Positions 48,491 through 60,564 of a stretch of DNA of 64,000 nt are shown here, in pieces (positions within the stretch are counted from its first letter, which is position 1; each line of letters opens with the position of its first letter). The translations under genes and the position numbers were made by a program. This DNA is from Chaunax sp. Z400 (Eukaryota > Chordata > Actinopteri > Lophiiformes > Chaunacidae), in the NCBI GenBank assembly GCA_037577475.1, contig CM075183.1, positions 21,251,281 through 21,315,280 of the forward strand. Direction: 5' to 3'. The notes beneath the pieces are model-generated. The model made no database searches. It was not told the origin of the DNA and saw only the letters and a list, made by a program, of their open reading frames with translations.

Positions 48491-48980
48491 TTTAACTTTA
48501 TTTAACACTGAGTGATGAGCAAACATGTCAGTTTTTCAATGAATAATAATAAACTTTAAACAGTACTTTTCATACAAGAGATTTAACACAAAGATAATAA
48601 GAATGATAGTAACAATGCTGCATTTAAACAGTGTAATATTAGTATATATTGTCTGTCAGTGTGATGTCATCATAACTGTCATATTTTTGTATCCCCATGA
48701 TGCTGTTCTTCAGTTGTTCATGTATAAATAAGAAATAAAACCGATGCCTGGTTTGTCAGTTGTCTCATTACAGACTCAGATTAGATGTGTTTTTATTTGT
48801 GTTATTAGGATGTGATTGTGTAGATATACATGCAGATAGTAAAGCTGGAGCTTCTGTTTGTTGGGCTCCACCTTGGTGGAGGTTTGTGTCTTTCATTCCA
48901 TGAACAGACCTCTAATCCATGATGATCAGTTTATACTTAACCTCCACCAAAAATCAGTCAGTGCTAGAAAACCAGGAGTT

Positions 48981-48981
48981 C

Positions 48982-49013
<32 letters not shown>
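48981..49013. repeat. (CAA)n microsatellite
   Basis: Eleven CAA units. Confidence 0.97.
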
Positions 49014-49014
<1 letters not shown>

Positions 49015-49019
49015 AAAAA

Positions 49020-52000
49020 ACCTGCATATACTTATTTACATTTAGTTACTATTGAATATTTGCCTGTTTCCACTGTTTATTGTCCAACCATTGTTTCCTG
49101 CACTGAATGCTGTTTACATACTTATGAAGATTTTCTCCCTCAAGGAGAAAACTGAGGTTTTCTCGTGACAAACATCAAACTGCAACACCTTCAGTTGAGT
49201 TGAGGAAAGAGATGTGATGCTGAGCTTGTGTGTAGGATGTGTTTCCTTTGTGTGAGAACCAGACAATGTCCAACGTCGTACTGCTCAGCAGTGGAGACGA
49301 GCTAAACGTGTGCAGAGATCCATCTTTTCACTGCCACACATTTACTGTTCCCACACAATTCGTCCTTGTTGCTGCACAGACAACAACATCGCCTCAACTT
49401 ATGAGTTTCTGTGAGGCTCCATGAAGTAAAAAAAAAGTTCATCTGGTGGCAAAGAGGAAAGAATTTAACTGGAAAAACATCAATGATTCCTCATATTTTA
49501 TTTGGACAGATAATAATAATCATGAAATTTTAGCCGACGATTGTCATACAAATAATTGCGATAATGATTAAGTTGTTGTTCTTTACACCTTTACGATGTA
49601 ACAGTTTAATAATAAACAGCATAGCGTGATGTTGCAATTGGCTTAAAACCAAACTAAATGATCAATGAGGTTCACGTCAATCGATGCTCATCTACAGTCG
49701 GCGGCGCTAAAGGCTAATTTAGTTCTCCACTCATAGCAGAATAAGACTAAGCTCAGCTAACAATACCAGCTACATGAGCTAATCTTAAGACAACACATCG
49801 GAACAGTCTGCTTGATCTTTTATTAAAGGCAGCGTGTTTCTCTGATAGCAAAGAGCTAACAATGACATCAAGCTAGTAGAGCAAGGAAGAAAAAGTCCAA
49901 AGCAACAACAGTTTTCTAATATCTCTGTATGATACTTATGTCAAGTGAATGTGGAAATGTTAGCATTGTAGGCATGTTAGCGTCCTGGAATGAGCTCAAA
50001 GCAGGGGGGTGGGCAGAGCTGTGTTTGAGTGTTTAAGACTCAAACTCTGAGATTTTGGTTGGTTCTAAATATAAAGTAACGTTTCTGTGTGACACAGCGA
50101 TTCGTAAAATGTAGTGAAAGCATCAAACTCTTCACTTTTAATGCTCCTCTGAGGCCTTGAGTCTCCTTTTGAAATCACATCTGATGAGTTAAATAGTGGC
50201 AGACTTGAACACATGTCCTCCCTCAGAAACAACAGGGGATGAAGTGGTGTGTAGCCTAGCATGAAACGGCATCGATGAATCCTCCTACATGCTGATGCGT
50301 GACTGAAACAGGCCTACACACATCTCTAAAGCTGGTCCCGTGAAATAAAACATATAAGCTGTGTGTCTGAGAGATTCCTCCTCTGCGACAATGAAACCTG
50401 TCAACACGTCAAACACTGAAGATTAGCTTTACGCTAGTGCAGATTTCTCCACCACAGAGCTGTGTGTGGTGTGTTTCACAGTGTGTCAGACCTAAAGATG
50501 GTCCGGACAAGTCGAGCTGCCTCCCTAGTTAATAAAAACCACTATCTTCTCATGTTTTACTACACAATGACATTTATTTTGAAAGTGTCTTCCTGGCTGG
50601 TGGTTTGTGGGGGACTCCACAGAAGGTCTAACTTCTGCTGTAGGATAAAGACTTGGTTTTAGGCTAAACCAAATTTTTGGTTGCATTAGCATTAGCACAT
50701 AGACAATACTGTGACAGATCTTCTCATGTTAAGTTTCGAGCTGCAACCAGGAAGTCGTTAGCTTAGCTTAGTTTTACATATATTTGAGATCATTTTATCA
50801 CTGTATTGTCTTGCTTGTGAATAATTTGCTACGCTAACAACAAAGTAATTTTCAGTCCTTCTTAAATCACACAGGTTAACACTGTTTCCCTTCCTTTAAT
50901 GGTTTCCATCCAGTCTCACGAAAACAGAAATGACTGATTGTTACGCACCACAGTAAAGTGGCCCTAAAGGGGGGAACAATTTACCAGCACTGACCCGAAA
51001 CAACCACAGAAAGACGCCTTCAAAAAAGAGCAAAACCAGGGGATTTCAGTTTTAACTCAAATGTCAGGATAAACACATGAGCTGAGAAGCTGCATTACTG
51101 CTCCCCTGGTGACCTCAGCAGATGTCATAGATCCTTTTAAAGCGCCGTCATATTGACTTTTTTTCTTCATTTAGTGACAGGTGCTAATGTCGTTACCTGC
51201 AGCAACTCTGCCTCCCAAAATGAGAGTCGATCCTCCCTCAGGAGGGAGGCATCCGCCCGGTGCTTCTTGCGACCGGCCTTTGCATTCATATTGATTATTT
51301 TACATTTGCTTTTCAGATGCTGCAGCTCCACAACAGTCTGACTCTTTTCTATCCTAATTTAAAAATCTTATTTAATCCTAGGATGAACTTTTTTTTTTTC
51401 AACAAAATCAAAATACCAATAGGCTGCTATTGGTATTTTTTTCTCTTGAAAGTATAATTGCACTCAGTAGAGCTCATACTCAACTAAAGCCAAATACTCC
51501 TACATGTGTGTTTAACCCCCCCAGAGCCCCCCAGCCCCCCCATACATCCATACAAAGTTGAAGGGAAATTGATTCAGCAGTTTCTGCAGAATGAGGGAAT
51601 ATGTTGGAAGAAGTCTTATCTGAAGTTAGAGGAAGTTACATTAAAATAAGAAAGGAAAAAAAACACTTTATGCTGATCTCCATCGACTGCCCACCAACCC
51701 TTCTGCTGTTTTATCAAAATGCAGCAGTATATCAATGCATTATAGATGTGTGTGTGTGTTCGTGGGGGGGGGGCACAATAATCTGCCCCTGTTCATGGCT
51801 CCACTTTAAAGTTTCATGTATTCTTCCCTGCCAAATTTCCAACCCCTCAACCAAGTTCAACAAGTAGTTCTTATAAAATCCTGCTAACAAATAATAATAA
51901 AAAATAATAATAATAACTCTTGAAAGAACTAGAATGAAACTCTGCAGAGCAAAAGCCTCCATCAAGACCCAACAGTCCCCTTAAACTCAATCAGGCCTCA

Positions 52001-52050
52001 TCTAAAATCAAACCCACAGCCTGTGAACCAAGACTTAAAGATACTGGATT
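49020..52050. other. Intergenic, no gene recognised
   Basis: TTAGC/GCTAA-word-rich stretches lie at 49690-49990 and 50670-50845, and a (TAA)n-like tract at 51891-51916. No gene is supported. Confidence 0.5.
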
Positions 52051-52057
52051 TGCAGGG

Positions 52058-52240
52058 TTACAGTGGTTAAAGCTCGCCCCCCATATATCGAGGCTATAGT
52101 CCTAAAGCGGTCGGCATGGGTTTGGCACCCGTAGCCATTTACCACTGGTCTCTCCTCCACTCTCTCTCCCATATTTCCTGTTGCCTCTTTGACCGTCTTT
52201 ATCAAATAAAGGCAAAAATACCCGACAAAATAGCTAAAAA
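52058..52240 (+). mobile_element. tRNA-derived SINE, degenerate
   Basis: Layout fits a fish SINE: an A-box-like CAGTGGTTAAAGCTC (52061-52075), a B-box-like GGTTTGGCACCC (52119-52130), a pyrimidine-rich body (CTCTCTCCCATATTTCCTG) and a closing ATCAAATAAAGGCAAAAA. The B box departs from GGTTCGAATCC, so the internal promoter is probably dead. I recognise the body as a widespread teleost sequence. Confidence 0.65.
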
Positions 52241-52259
52241 AAAGGAAAACAAATTTAAA

Positions 52260-52565
52260 AAGACTTAAATCTGGTGGATCCGGATTGTTATTTAGATCCA
52301 CACCAAACTGCACAAACACATCCATTCCAACATCTACATACACCAGATGTTTATCATTAAGAATCGTGCATCAGTCCCGGAGAAACTAGAGAAAATATAC
52401 AAGAAAAGTTGAAAAATAAATTCCTGGATCCACACCAGACTTTAATGGTTGCTTTCCAGGCCCACGTTTCATCCTTCTGTCCAGTTTTGTAGGAATCCAT
52501 TCAGTCGTTTTTGTGTAGTTGTGGTGACAAACCAACAAACAGGTGAAAACACATAACCTCCGCTG
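52260..52565 (-). repeat. Dispersed TTTGTTTG repeat, inverted
   Basis: The plus strand has ATTCCTGGATCCACACCAGA, GGAATCCATTCAGTCG and GTGACAAACCAACAAACAGG, ending ATAACCTCC. This is the reverse complement of the family layout. A related inverted copy is at 59180-59278. Confidence 0.5.
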
Positions 52566-52696
52566 CAGACGTAAACATGAGGGGCCACATCTGAAGGGAC
52601 ACAACGCAGCAGAGTGGTCTGTGCTCGAGTCCCGCTGATCCATCATGACACCCTAGAACTTCATTAAAAAACATGACCTCCAGCCAAGTTAGTGAC

Positions 52697-52719
52697 GGGG
52701 GGGGGGGGGGGGGGGGGGG
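52697..52719. repeat. 23-base poly-G run
   Basis: Uninterrupted G homopolymer on the plus strand, about 100 bases from the long TG/TCTG array. Its true length is uncertain because such runs assemble poorly. Confidence 0.9.
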
Positions 52720-52824
52720 CTCTCCAAATGTTTTCTCTCATTATGTGTCAACTTCAAAATAAATTGCGTGGATAATTTGTTTTCCTGCTTCCAATTGTCA
52801 CTGGAGAAAACAGAAAGATGCCAT

Positions 52825-52877
52825 TGTGTGTGTCTGTGTGTCTGTCTGTGTGTGTGTGTCTGTGTGTCTGTCTGTCT

Positions 52878-52920
<43 letters not shown>

Positions 52921-53081
52921 TGTCTGTCTGTGTCTGTGTGTGTCTGTCTGTGTGTGTGTGTCTGTGTGTGTGTGTGTCTGTCTGTCTGTGTCTGTGTGTG
53001 TGTCTGTGTGTGTGTGTGTGTGTGTGTGTCTGTGTGTCTGTGTGTCTGTCTGTCTGTGTCTGTGTGTGTGTCTGTGTGTGT

Positions 53082-53120
<39 letters not shown>

Positions 53121-53158
53121 TGTGTGTGTGTGTCTGTCTGTGTGTGTGTGTGTGTGTC

Positions 53159-53191
<33 letters not shown>

Positions 53192-53244
53192 CTGTGTGTG
53201 TGTCTGTCTGTGTGTGTGTGTGTGTGTGTCTGTCTGTGTGTGTG
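52825..53244. repeat. Long (TG)n/(TCTG)n compound array
   Basis: About 420 bases alternating TG blocks with TCTG blocks in irregular higher-order order. No stop codons arise in most frames, which explains the long apparent reading frames on both strands. Confidence 0.98.
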
Positions 53245-53249
53245 GACGA

Positions 53250-55930
53250 GTGAATATTGATGTTTGTGCATGATTTGGTTTGATGATAACAACAGAGGAC
53301 AGAGGTTGTGTTGTTCATGAAACCAGCAGGATGGATGATGAACAACACATCACTGCACATCAGCTTAAAGTTAAGGTTATTCATCAAATCTGTATGTAGA
53401 TCTTAATTCTAACTGTCCACAGTGAGATGATAAAAGCCTTTTTGCTCGTTTTCTTACGCTTCTATTCTACATCTGTGACGACTTTGTCTTTTTAATCCAT
53501 CCTGATTGAGTTTGAAACGTGGAGCTGCGAGGAGAGACGATCACCAGCCGTCTTCCACCGAAGCTGACGAGCATTTCTTTCTTTTTGCAGCTCCGAGACT
53601 TTTGTGAATTTTTGGTCAGATCCCAGCAGGTCTGGAAATCCTCTAAAAAAAAACAGCCAACATCAGAAGCAGCAGCAGCAGCAGGGAGTCCAGCTTCCTG
53701 CAAGCGAGGAGGAATGACGGAGACTGCAGCGCTAAGAATACATTGAAATGGAAATCCTTTTTTTTTTTCTGACATGCCAAGGTTGTTGGTTGTTGGTTGT
53801 TGTCAGAGTCAACACCATCTCTCCTCTCACAATGCTTCCCGTGGGACGCAGCAGTCGCTGGAAACATGTCCAGGATTTAAAACCATTACATCGTATTTGA
53901 TGTGATAATCGCAGCTTAATATCACTTTAAAGAGGCACAGAGCAGATCTCCACAACCGTTTTCTTCATGCTAATAAATTCCATGAAAACCCAAAGCAATA
54001 AATGGAAAAAATATTACGAGTTCACTGTTTCTCCTGTTTGAGTAACTTTGTCTGAAAACTGCTTTATTTTAAATAAACCATTTAATTCACAGATAAATAT
54101 CCAAAGCGAATAAATGGGCTTCGAGCCGAGGGTCACAGAAGGGACGGGATTGAAACACAGATTTCAGAACGGGAGCAGAAGGTAGATGAGGAGACCTGAA
54201 GCAAAGAAGACCAGGATCCAGACCAGGATCAGGATCAAACGAGGTCCCAAACCAGTGTCCACAAACTGACAAATGTTCCTCAAAGGCTTTGCAACAGTAA
54301 AAGCAACCGTCTGTCTTTAGAGGCGGATGATGAAGATCTGTCCTGGTGAGAATCTGGTTCCTACTAAACCTCCATCCTATGGATCAGATCTAATGACTCT
54401 GCAGCTCGTATGAACTCCATCCTCCTCCACCTCCGACATAAAACACTCACTTATTAATCCCCAAAGTTTGTTTGTGGCTAAAATTCAGTATGAAAGCTCA
54501 TTTTTCACTGTTGTTGGGATGCAGGCTCATTCCTGTGCTTCTAACATATCTGCAGTAATTAATCGCACTGACAGTTTCAAATAACAGCCACATTATGATA
54601 AACACCAACTACTGGGCAACAGAACTCAGAAGGGCTCCCAAAACACTTTAAACAAGTAAAAGTGTGACATCATCTCACATCATTTCTTCATGCTTTCATA
54701 TATTAAATGCTTAAATGACCAAAGTCTGAAGGTTTGGCTGAGCTGCTCTTTCTCCTTCAGACATGAGAGGAGGTTTACTGATAATGGAACATAATTATCT
54801 TCCTCCTCTTGACTCACAGCCAATCATGTCCTCAGACACTTGAGAATAATCAAATGTTGACTGCTTTGACTCTGATTGAAATAGATTTACGTACAGTAGG
54901 AATTCTCTGCTGCTGCTAAGACGGCTGCGGTTTCCTGTAGGACGGCCGGAAAAGAAAAGAAATGAGCCATAACATCGGTAAGATCTGTGCTGCACGTGTC
55001 TGCAGAGTTCAGACCATCGGCATCATCAGCATCCCAACTGCCTGGTCACGTACGTTTTGTGGAAGTCGTGACATCATCAGATGTTTCAGTAGGACATTAT
55101 CAGGGCAGGTGGAAGGAAAATATTGGGGTCTTAAAAATTCTGTTTTTTTATTGCTCAGTAAAACATCCGTTCATGCTTGTATTCAAATTGTGTTTATGAA
55201 CTCATATTCTTCCTGTAGCTCCCTTTTTTATTCAAATTGCAGCAGATTCAGAAATGAAACGAGAACCGCTCTAATTTGTCCTCAAGTAGCAGCGAGGTTT
55301 TCTAGGAAATCGGTGCCTAACAGAAGTAAACAGGATGCGTTCAGGAAAAGAGCAGCTTTTCTTTTTCTGCTCTGGATGTAAAACTCATCCTCATGTCAGA
55401 CCCAGGATGAATGTCTCCTGATTTAAATTTGGTCTCCGCTGTTTTTTGACAGACAGTTTAATCTAAGTTGAGATCATGTTGCCTGAAAATTATCCTGCGT
55501 TTCTTTTCCATCCTGCTCCTCTGCTACATCCTGAACCAGCTCATCTGTCTGAGCTGCATCGCCCGTCTGAGTCCCATCATTTCTCTTTCACCTCTGTCGT
55601 TTGTTGTAATGTTTCCCCCCACATCCCGACCCTTGTGGAGGGATGCATCTGTCAATCCATCCATCCTTTCCTGCCTCCCATTATTCCCTCTATTCCCTCC
55701 AACATTATGATAATTCTACCCGTTCTTCCATCCATTTATTCCCTCCATCTCAGCACCTTTACATCTGAATGACAGGAAAATTACCAGCAACATATCGAAA
55801 ATACACACAACCCCGATCTCACATCAGGCAGTTAGAACATGTGTCTGTGTGTGTTTAAAATGCAGCATGCAGCATTTGGGAAAACGGGAAAAAGCGGCAC
55901 TGACTCAGCCAATGGGTCACATAAATACAG
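53250..55930. other. Intergenic, no gene recognised
   Basis: It includes a 139-codon frame at 54962-55381 with no recognisable product and a pyrimidine-rich, CCATCC-bearing stretch near 55500-55760. Confidence 0.5.
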
Positions 55931-55935
55931 GACAA

Positions 55936-55938
<3 letters not shown>

Positions 55939-55982
<44 letters not shown>

Positions 55983-55998
55983 TGTGTGTATGTGTGTG
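55939..55998. repeat. (TG)n microsatellite
   Basis: About 30 units with a GGG and a TA interruption. Confidence 0.97.
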
Positions 55999-56021
55999 AG
56001 GAGGCTGTTTACACCTGTTTC

Positions 56022-56300
56022 TGTTGACTTGTTTGTTTGTTGGTTGGTTGGTTGATTAAGCAGCAACTCCAGAATGGATTTCTATGAAGGTCGGTGGAAA
56101 GTTGGAGCCCAGTTCTGACAATAAATCCTTTGAGTCGTTCTAAGAAGAACGTTTGTCGAAACAATAATTTAGTGTCTCAAAATAACGATAACTTTTCTAA
56201 AGTCATGATTTTGAGACGTGAAGTCATGTGACTGTTTCTTTGTTTGTTTGCTGTGTTGTTTCCACAAGATCTCAAAGAGTTTTCAACAGATTTTGATTAT
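56022..56300 (+). repeat. Dispersed TTTGTTTG repeat, two adjacent relics
   Basis: GTTTGTTTGTTGGTTGGTTG followed by CCAGAATGGATTTCTATGAA at 56030-56090, and GTTTGTTTGC...CAACAGATTTTGATT at 56240-56305. Confidence 0.45.
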
Positions 56301-56309
56301 TTTGATTAG

Positions 56310-56515
56310 CAGGTTAATGCTAGGAGCAGGCTAATGCTAGGAATAGGTTAATGCTAGGAGCAGGCTAATGCTAGGAATAGGTTAATGCTAGGAACAGGCT
56401 AATGCTAGGAATAGGTTGATGCTAATGGTTGGAGCAGGTTGATGCTAATGCTAGGAGTAAGTTAATGCTAGGAGCCGGTTAATAATGCTAGGAGTTAGCT
56501 AATGCTAGGAGGTTC
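56310..56515. repeat. GCTAGGA minisatellite
   Basis: About ten imperfect units of roughly 19-20 bases, each built as GGTTAATGCTAGGA plus GCA or ATA. Units alternate between GAGCAGGCTAATGCTAG and GAATAGGTTAATGCTAG forms. Confidence 0.93.
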
Positions 56516-56519
56516 CCAA

Positions 56520-58760
56520 GACCAAGGAATTGGATGATGTCACTTCCTTTGAAGTGGGATCAGCTTCACACCAGTTTTCTGTCCAGTTTTACTATCAAAC
56601 AAGTAAAAACAGAACCTCCTTACAGGAAGTTGTTGTTTCCAAGGAAGGTTTGTTTATTTGTGTATTTTATAAACATGGCATTCTGTTTTCAAACACAGAT
56701 GTGTTGTTATGGGTATTTTTATGAATAATAGAACCAGAACAGACCTCATTTCTTTCTTCTATCGCTCCTCCTCCTGCTTAGTAACCAGAGAAACCCGGAG
56801 CCTCTGTCATCACTTCAGACCAGCGGAGGGTGATTTTGATGCGTGGGCATCAACTCAAACACAAAAGGCCTTTTTCCCCTAAATTACTGAGAAGCTGACG
56901 GTTCCTCTTCATGTCGGGTCGACAGTTTTCAGTCTTTTGTGATCTGGCAGGCTGCGCCTCAATCTCCTGCCTGCTGACAGGAAGCAGGTTGGGTGAGTGG
57001 ATTAACAGAGAGGGAGTGAATCCGGAATGACGTATATGAAGGTGGACAGACAGGTTGCACGAGACGGAAGCAATTTCCTCTAAACTTTGAGGAAGAGTGG
57101 AGAATTTATCAGAACAGACCTTCCAGGAACCAGGAAGTTTTCTTTACAACTTTCCTTAGCATTGCAAGACGGGACATTTTATCCAGCTAGTTTCACGGAA
57201 GTGCATCAAGTGGTTTAAGCATAATTAACAAAAATAGTTTAAAACAAAGAAAGCGTTGCAATTTTCTTATATTATAAGCTAATATTAGATTATATTTGTC
57301 GGTATGGTTCTGTTCCAGGACCTTCCTGCTCTTCCATTAGCCTACATGGAAAGGCTAAAGCAGGGAGAGCAGAGACCCCCATTCAGAACAGAACCAGCAT
57401 CAGTGACAACAAAAGACACTGATGAAGTCGGACACAACCTGAAAAGGTGGAGCAGGGGTGGAGGTGGGTTGTAAAACGGCCCAGATCCCAATAAAAATAT
57501 AATCATCTCTTTTTGAGATGTATCGCGGAAAAACACACAAACATGATCACATGATCAGGAAGATACAACTTGGGATCATGAAAGTCGACGTGTGGAGAAA
57601 AGCATGAGGCATGAATGGGTTGGAACACCAAGATACACTCTGGGTGACCATGGCAACCATTCCTGACATGTATGAAAACACTTACCTGTAAACGGTGTCT
57701 TCTACCTTAACTCAAACCAATCACAATATAGAACCGTGACTAACATTTCATTTATTTTATATATACTTTGAATATGTTTATATGTGTGTAAAAAAAATGT
57801 TTTTTACCCTCAAATTTATCCATTTGTTTAGTATTTCATTTGAGTTTTGTACTATTTGTGTTTTTGGCTCTTTGGGGATGGTAGGGGTTAAAAAATGGAC
57901 AACATGCAAATGTTTTTACTTTGGTAGTTTATAGAGTCTGTATCACAAAAGCGCTGCTTTCAAAAAAAATTTAAATTTAAATTTTATTTAATTAAATAAA
58001 TAAAAAATGTTTATCACCCAAAACAAAAAAAAAAAGTATGAGGGATGGAAGAAACACAAATTCAATGATAAAACTGGAGGTGAATAAAATCATTTGTACG
58101 TTGCAAATGATAAAATAAAATAAATACGTTTTTCAAATCAAATGACAACATCTCACTCTTTTTTAATTCATGTGCATTTATCACCTCCAGTTTCATCAAT
58201 TAATTGTTGCTGCCTCCACCTTTATACCAACCTCCATCCATTGGTGGAGCCCTCATCTGTACATATCAGCTGCTTCCTGCTGAAGCTGGACACGAACTCA
58301 TCCTATGACTGATGAACCTGTTGAGGAGCCCTGCAGGATTCTGCTGCTGCTAAATCTTCTCTCACAAATCAAATCTCAAATCTTCACATTGATGTCTGTT
58401 TCAGGCTGGGTTGGATCACTCAGCTGCTTATCGGCAGCGTTTGGAGATGAATCATTGATCATGTTCTTCTCAGGGCTCCTGTTCATCAGTCTGATGAAAT
58501 ATGTCACATGCTTCTGAGTGGTTGCTGATGAGGTGATGTTCAAGATGAATTCCTGCCATCATTCCACCTGTGCAGCTTATTTTTCAGCGAGGTCACTTCT
58601 CCTCAGTGGTGAAAGACTGTCAGATGTCATGGAAGCTCTGGGTGAAACAGCGTCTGCTTGTTCTTCTGGTGGGTGAGATTAGCTGGAGATTACATGCAGA
58701 TGTATGGTTGGATGCGTGGCTTAAAAGCAGCTCAGTTAGAAGCGCTCCATCTGTTTTCAC
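56520..58760. other. Intergenic, no gene recognised
   Basis: An A/T-rich tract with runs of TTTAAATTTAAATT lies at about 57961-58035. Nothing coding is recognised. Confidence 0.5.
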
Positions 58761-58767
58761 ACTGATC

Positions 58768-59082
58768 TCATTCGGTCCGGACTTTCTGACTTTTAAGTTT
58801 GATCCAAATTTGATCAAAATTGCAGGTGTGAAACGTCCCCCAGACCAAGGTCCGGATCAAAGACTTTGTCTTTGTTCCGACAAAAATAGTTGGTCTCGGA
58901 TCAAACTGAACCATGGTTTGGTTCGTTTACAGGGTGAAACCACTTTTTTGGATGGTTCTGACTTCTGGACCAGTTACAGGAAGTTACAGCAGGCTGCCGT
59001 CACAAATAAATAGAAGAAGAAGAAAATCAACCCTTGGTTTGGACCTTGTTCCGGACTTTCAGGTGTGGAATCGGCCTTAGTC
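58768..59082. mobile_element. TCCGGACTTT transposon-like repeat, copy 1
   Basis: It shares long stretches with 60418-60543 (ATTGCAGGTGTGAAAC, then GGTCTCGG, then GGATCAAACTG). It closes near 59040-59082 with TTCCGGACTTTCAGGTGTGG, which resembles its beginning (GGTCCGGACTTTC). No coding capacity is seen. Confidence 0.5.
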
Positions 59083-59179
59083 GGAGAGGAAGCTGATAAA
59101 CCCCCCCCCCACAAAAAAAAAACCCAGAACAACTTTGTCCTGCAGGAAATGCATGAACACAAATTAGTTGAGGATGTTG

Positions 59180-59278
59180 AAGATAAATTCCTGGATCCCT
59201 CCACAAACGTTTGTGTAATTTGTAATTTTTCGACTGATCCTGGTGACAAACCAAACAACCAATGAAAACTTAACCTCC
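59180..59278 (-). repeat. Dispersed TTTGTTTG repeat, inverted, partial
   Basis: Shares AAATTCCTGGATCC, GGTGACAAACCAAACAACCA and TTAACCTCC with 52415-52565. Confidence 0.5.
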
Positions 59279-59429
59279 TGACATTCAAACAGCGACTGTA
59301 GATGGGGATAAAGCTGTCGATTCATGTAAATAACTTCTGACACTGAGCTCCGGAGGGACCTCTGTGGCTGCTGAGCTGATCAATGGGGACTGAAATGAAA
59401 AATTGATTCTGTTAACAGCCTCATAAAGT

Positions 59430-59990
59430 AGGAAAAACAGTTAAGCAGTAATTTCTCTATCGGCTTCAAGTGGAACAAAGCAGCCTTTTTTTCTGGCTCT
59501 CTTTTTTGTGTGCAGCAGCTAATCATCAGTTTGTCCAAAGCTGAACATGGGGCTGTGTTAATGATTTAATGACTCTGTATGGACCAGGAGAACAAGAGGA
59601 TCCATCACTGTGAAACATGTGTGCAAACATTGTATAAGGAAACAGCAGCATATGGAGTGTATATCTGTATTATGCATGTTTTTCTTTTGCACCAGTGAGC
59701 GCTGCAGCGTGCCGTTGTGTTGTGGGAAAGATTTATCGATTAGAATAAAGGAGCTGGAAGGACGAGCCGGCTTGTTTAAATGGTGTGTATGCAGACGTGT
59801 GGGGGCTTTCATTTCCATTTGAAAGTGCTGTTGTGTGTCCTACTTGTACATGTTGGCACACTTGGTTCTCTTATATAACAGCCTCTGTGGCGCTGAGAGA
59901 AAACCACTTCCAATCTGGCCTGCAGCTTCGGAGAAAACAAGTAATACTTGTTTGTGAGAATGTCTCACACGATTAGTGCCGTTTGCACCG
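59430..59990. other. Possible conserved non-coding element
   Basis: A non-repetitive stretch with GCAGCTAATCATCAG, GTTAATGATTTAATGACTC and ATTTATCGATTAGAATAAAG, between two transposon-like repeats. No exon is recognised. Confidence 0.2.
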
Positions 59991-60389
59991 CAGGTTCATT
60001 GTCCTTTACAGAGCGGTGGCTTTTAGCAGGACTTGTTTTGACAGCTTTTTATTCCACCCTTATTGTCTGGAGTGTCATCCTGACGAGGCTGTTTAGTCAC
60101 ACACATACAGTCAGTCAGTTCAAAGGGTGTGAATCAGTTTATTCAACCTTTAAATAAAGTAGATAAACACAGATTTTCTTTTGGGGACTATTAGAAACAG
60201 AGATACTGCTGTTTAGATAACTCTTTATATGAGTATGAGAGTCAACAAGCCATGAATACTGTTTAGAAGAGGCACAAAAACCCTCCTAAACCATATCTTT
60301 GATTCAGATCCCAGCACTGATACTGGTTCAAGACCAGGATCCACTGATGTACAAAGGGGTCCTTCAGCCTGCTGCATTTAAATTGAGGG

Positions 60390-60560
60390 ACTCACGCCTA
60401 CCACGTGTGGTCTGGTTCATTTCGGACTTTTCAGGTAGATCCAGACCAAAATTGCAGGTGTGAAACCTCAGGCCAAGGTCCCAATCAAACACCTGGTCTT
60501 TGGTCGGACAAAAAGAGGCGGTCTCGGTTCGGATCAAACTGGCCTGTTGTCCTCTGAGGA
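60390..60560. mobile_element. TCCGGACTTT transposon-like repeat, copy 2
   Basis: A partial copy related to 58768-58905, with the words ATTGCAGGTGTGAAAC, TTTGGTCGGACAAAAA and GGTCTCGGTTCGGATC. It lies in the same orientation, about 1.6 kb away. Confidence 0.5.
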
Positions 60561-60564
60561 GGTG

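Noticed and set aside
52689..53387. Several 140-232 codon frames on both strands
   Set aside because: They consist of TG/TCTG repeat translations (Cys-Val or Thr-His repeats), which lack stops in most frames.
54962..55381. 139-codon plus-strand frame
   Set aside because: Composition and content look random, and I recognised no family.
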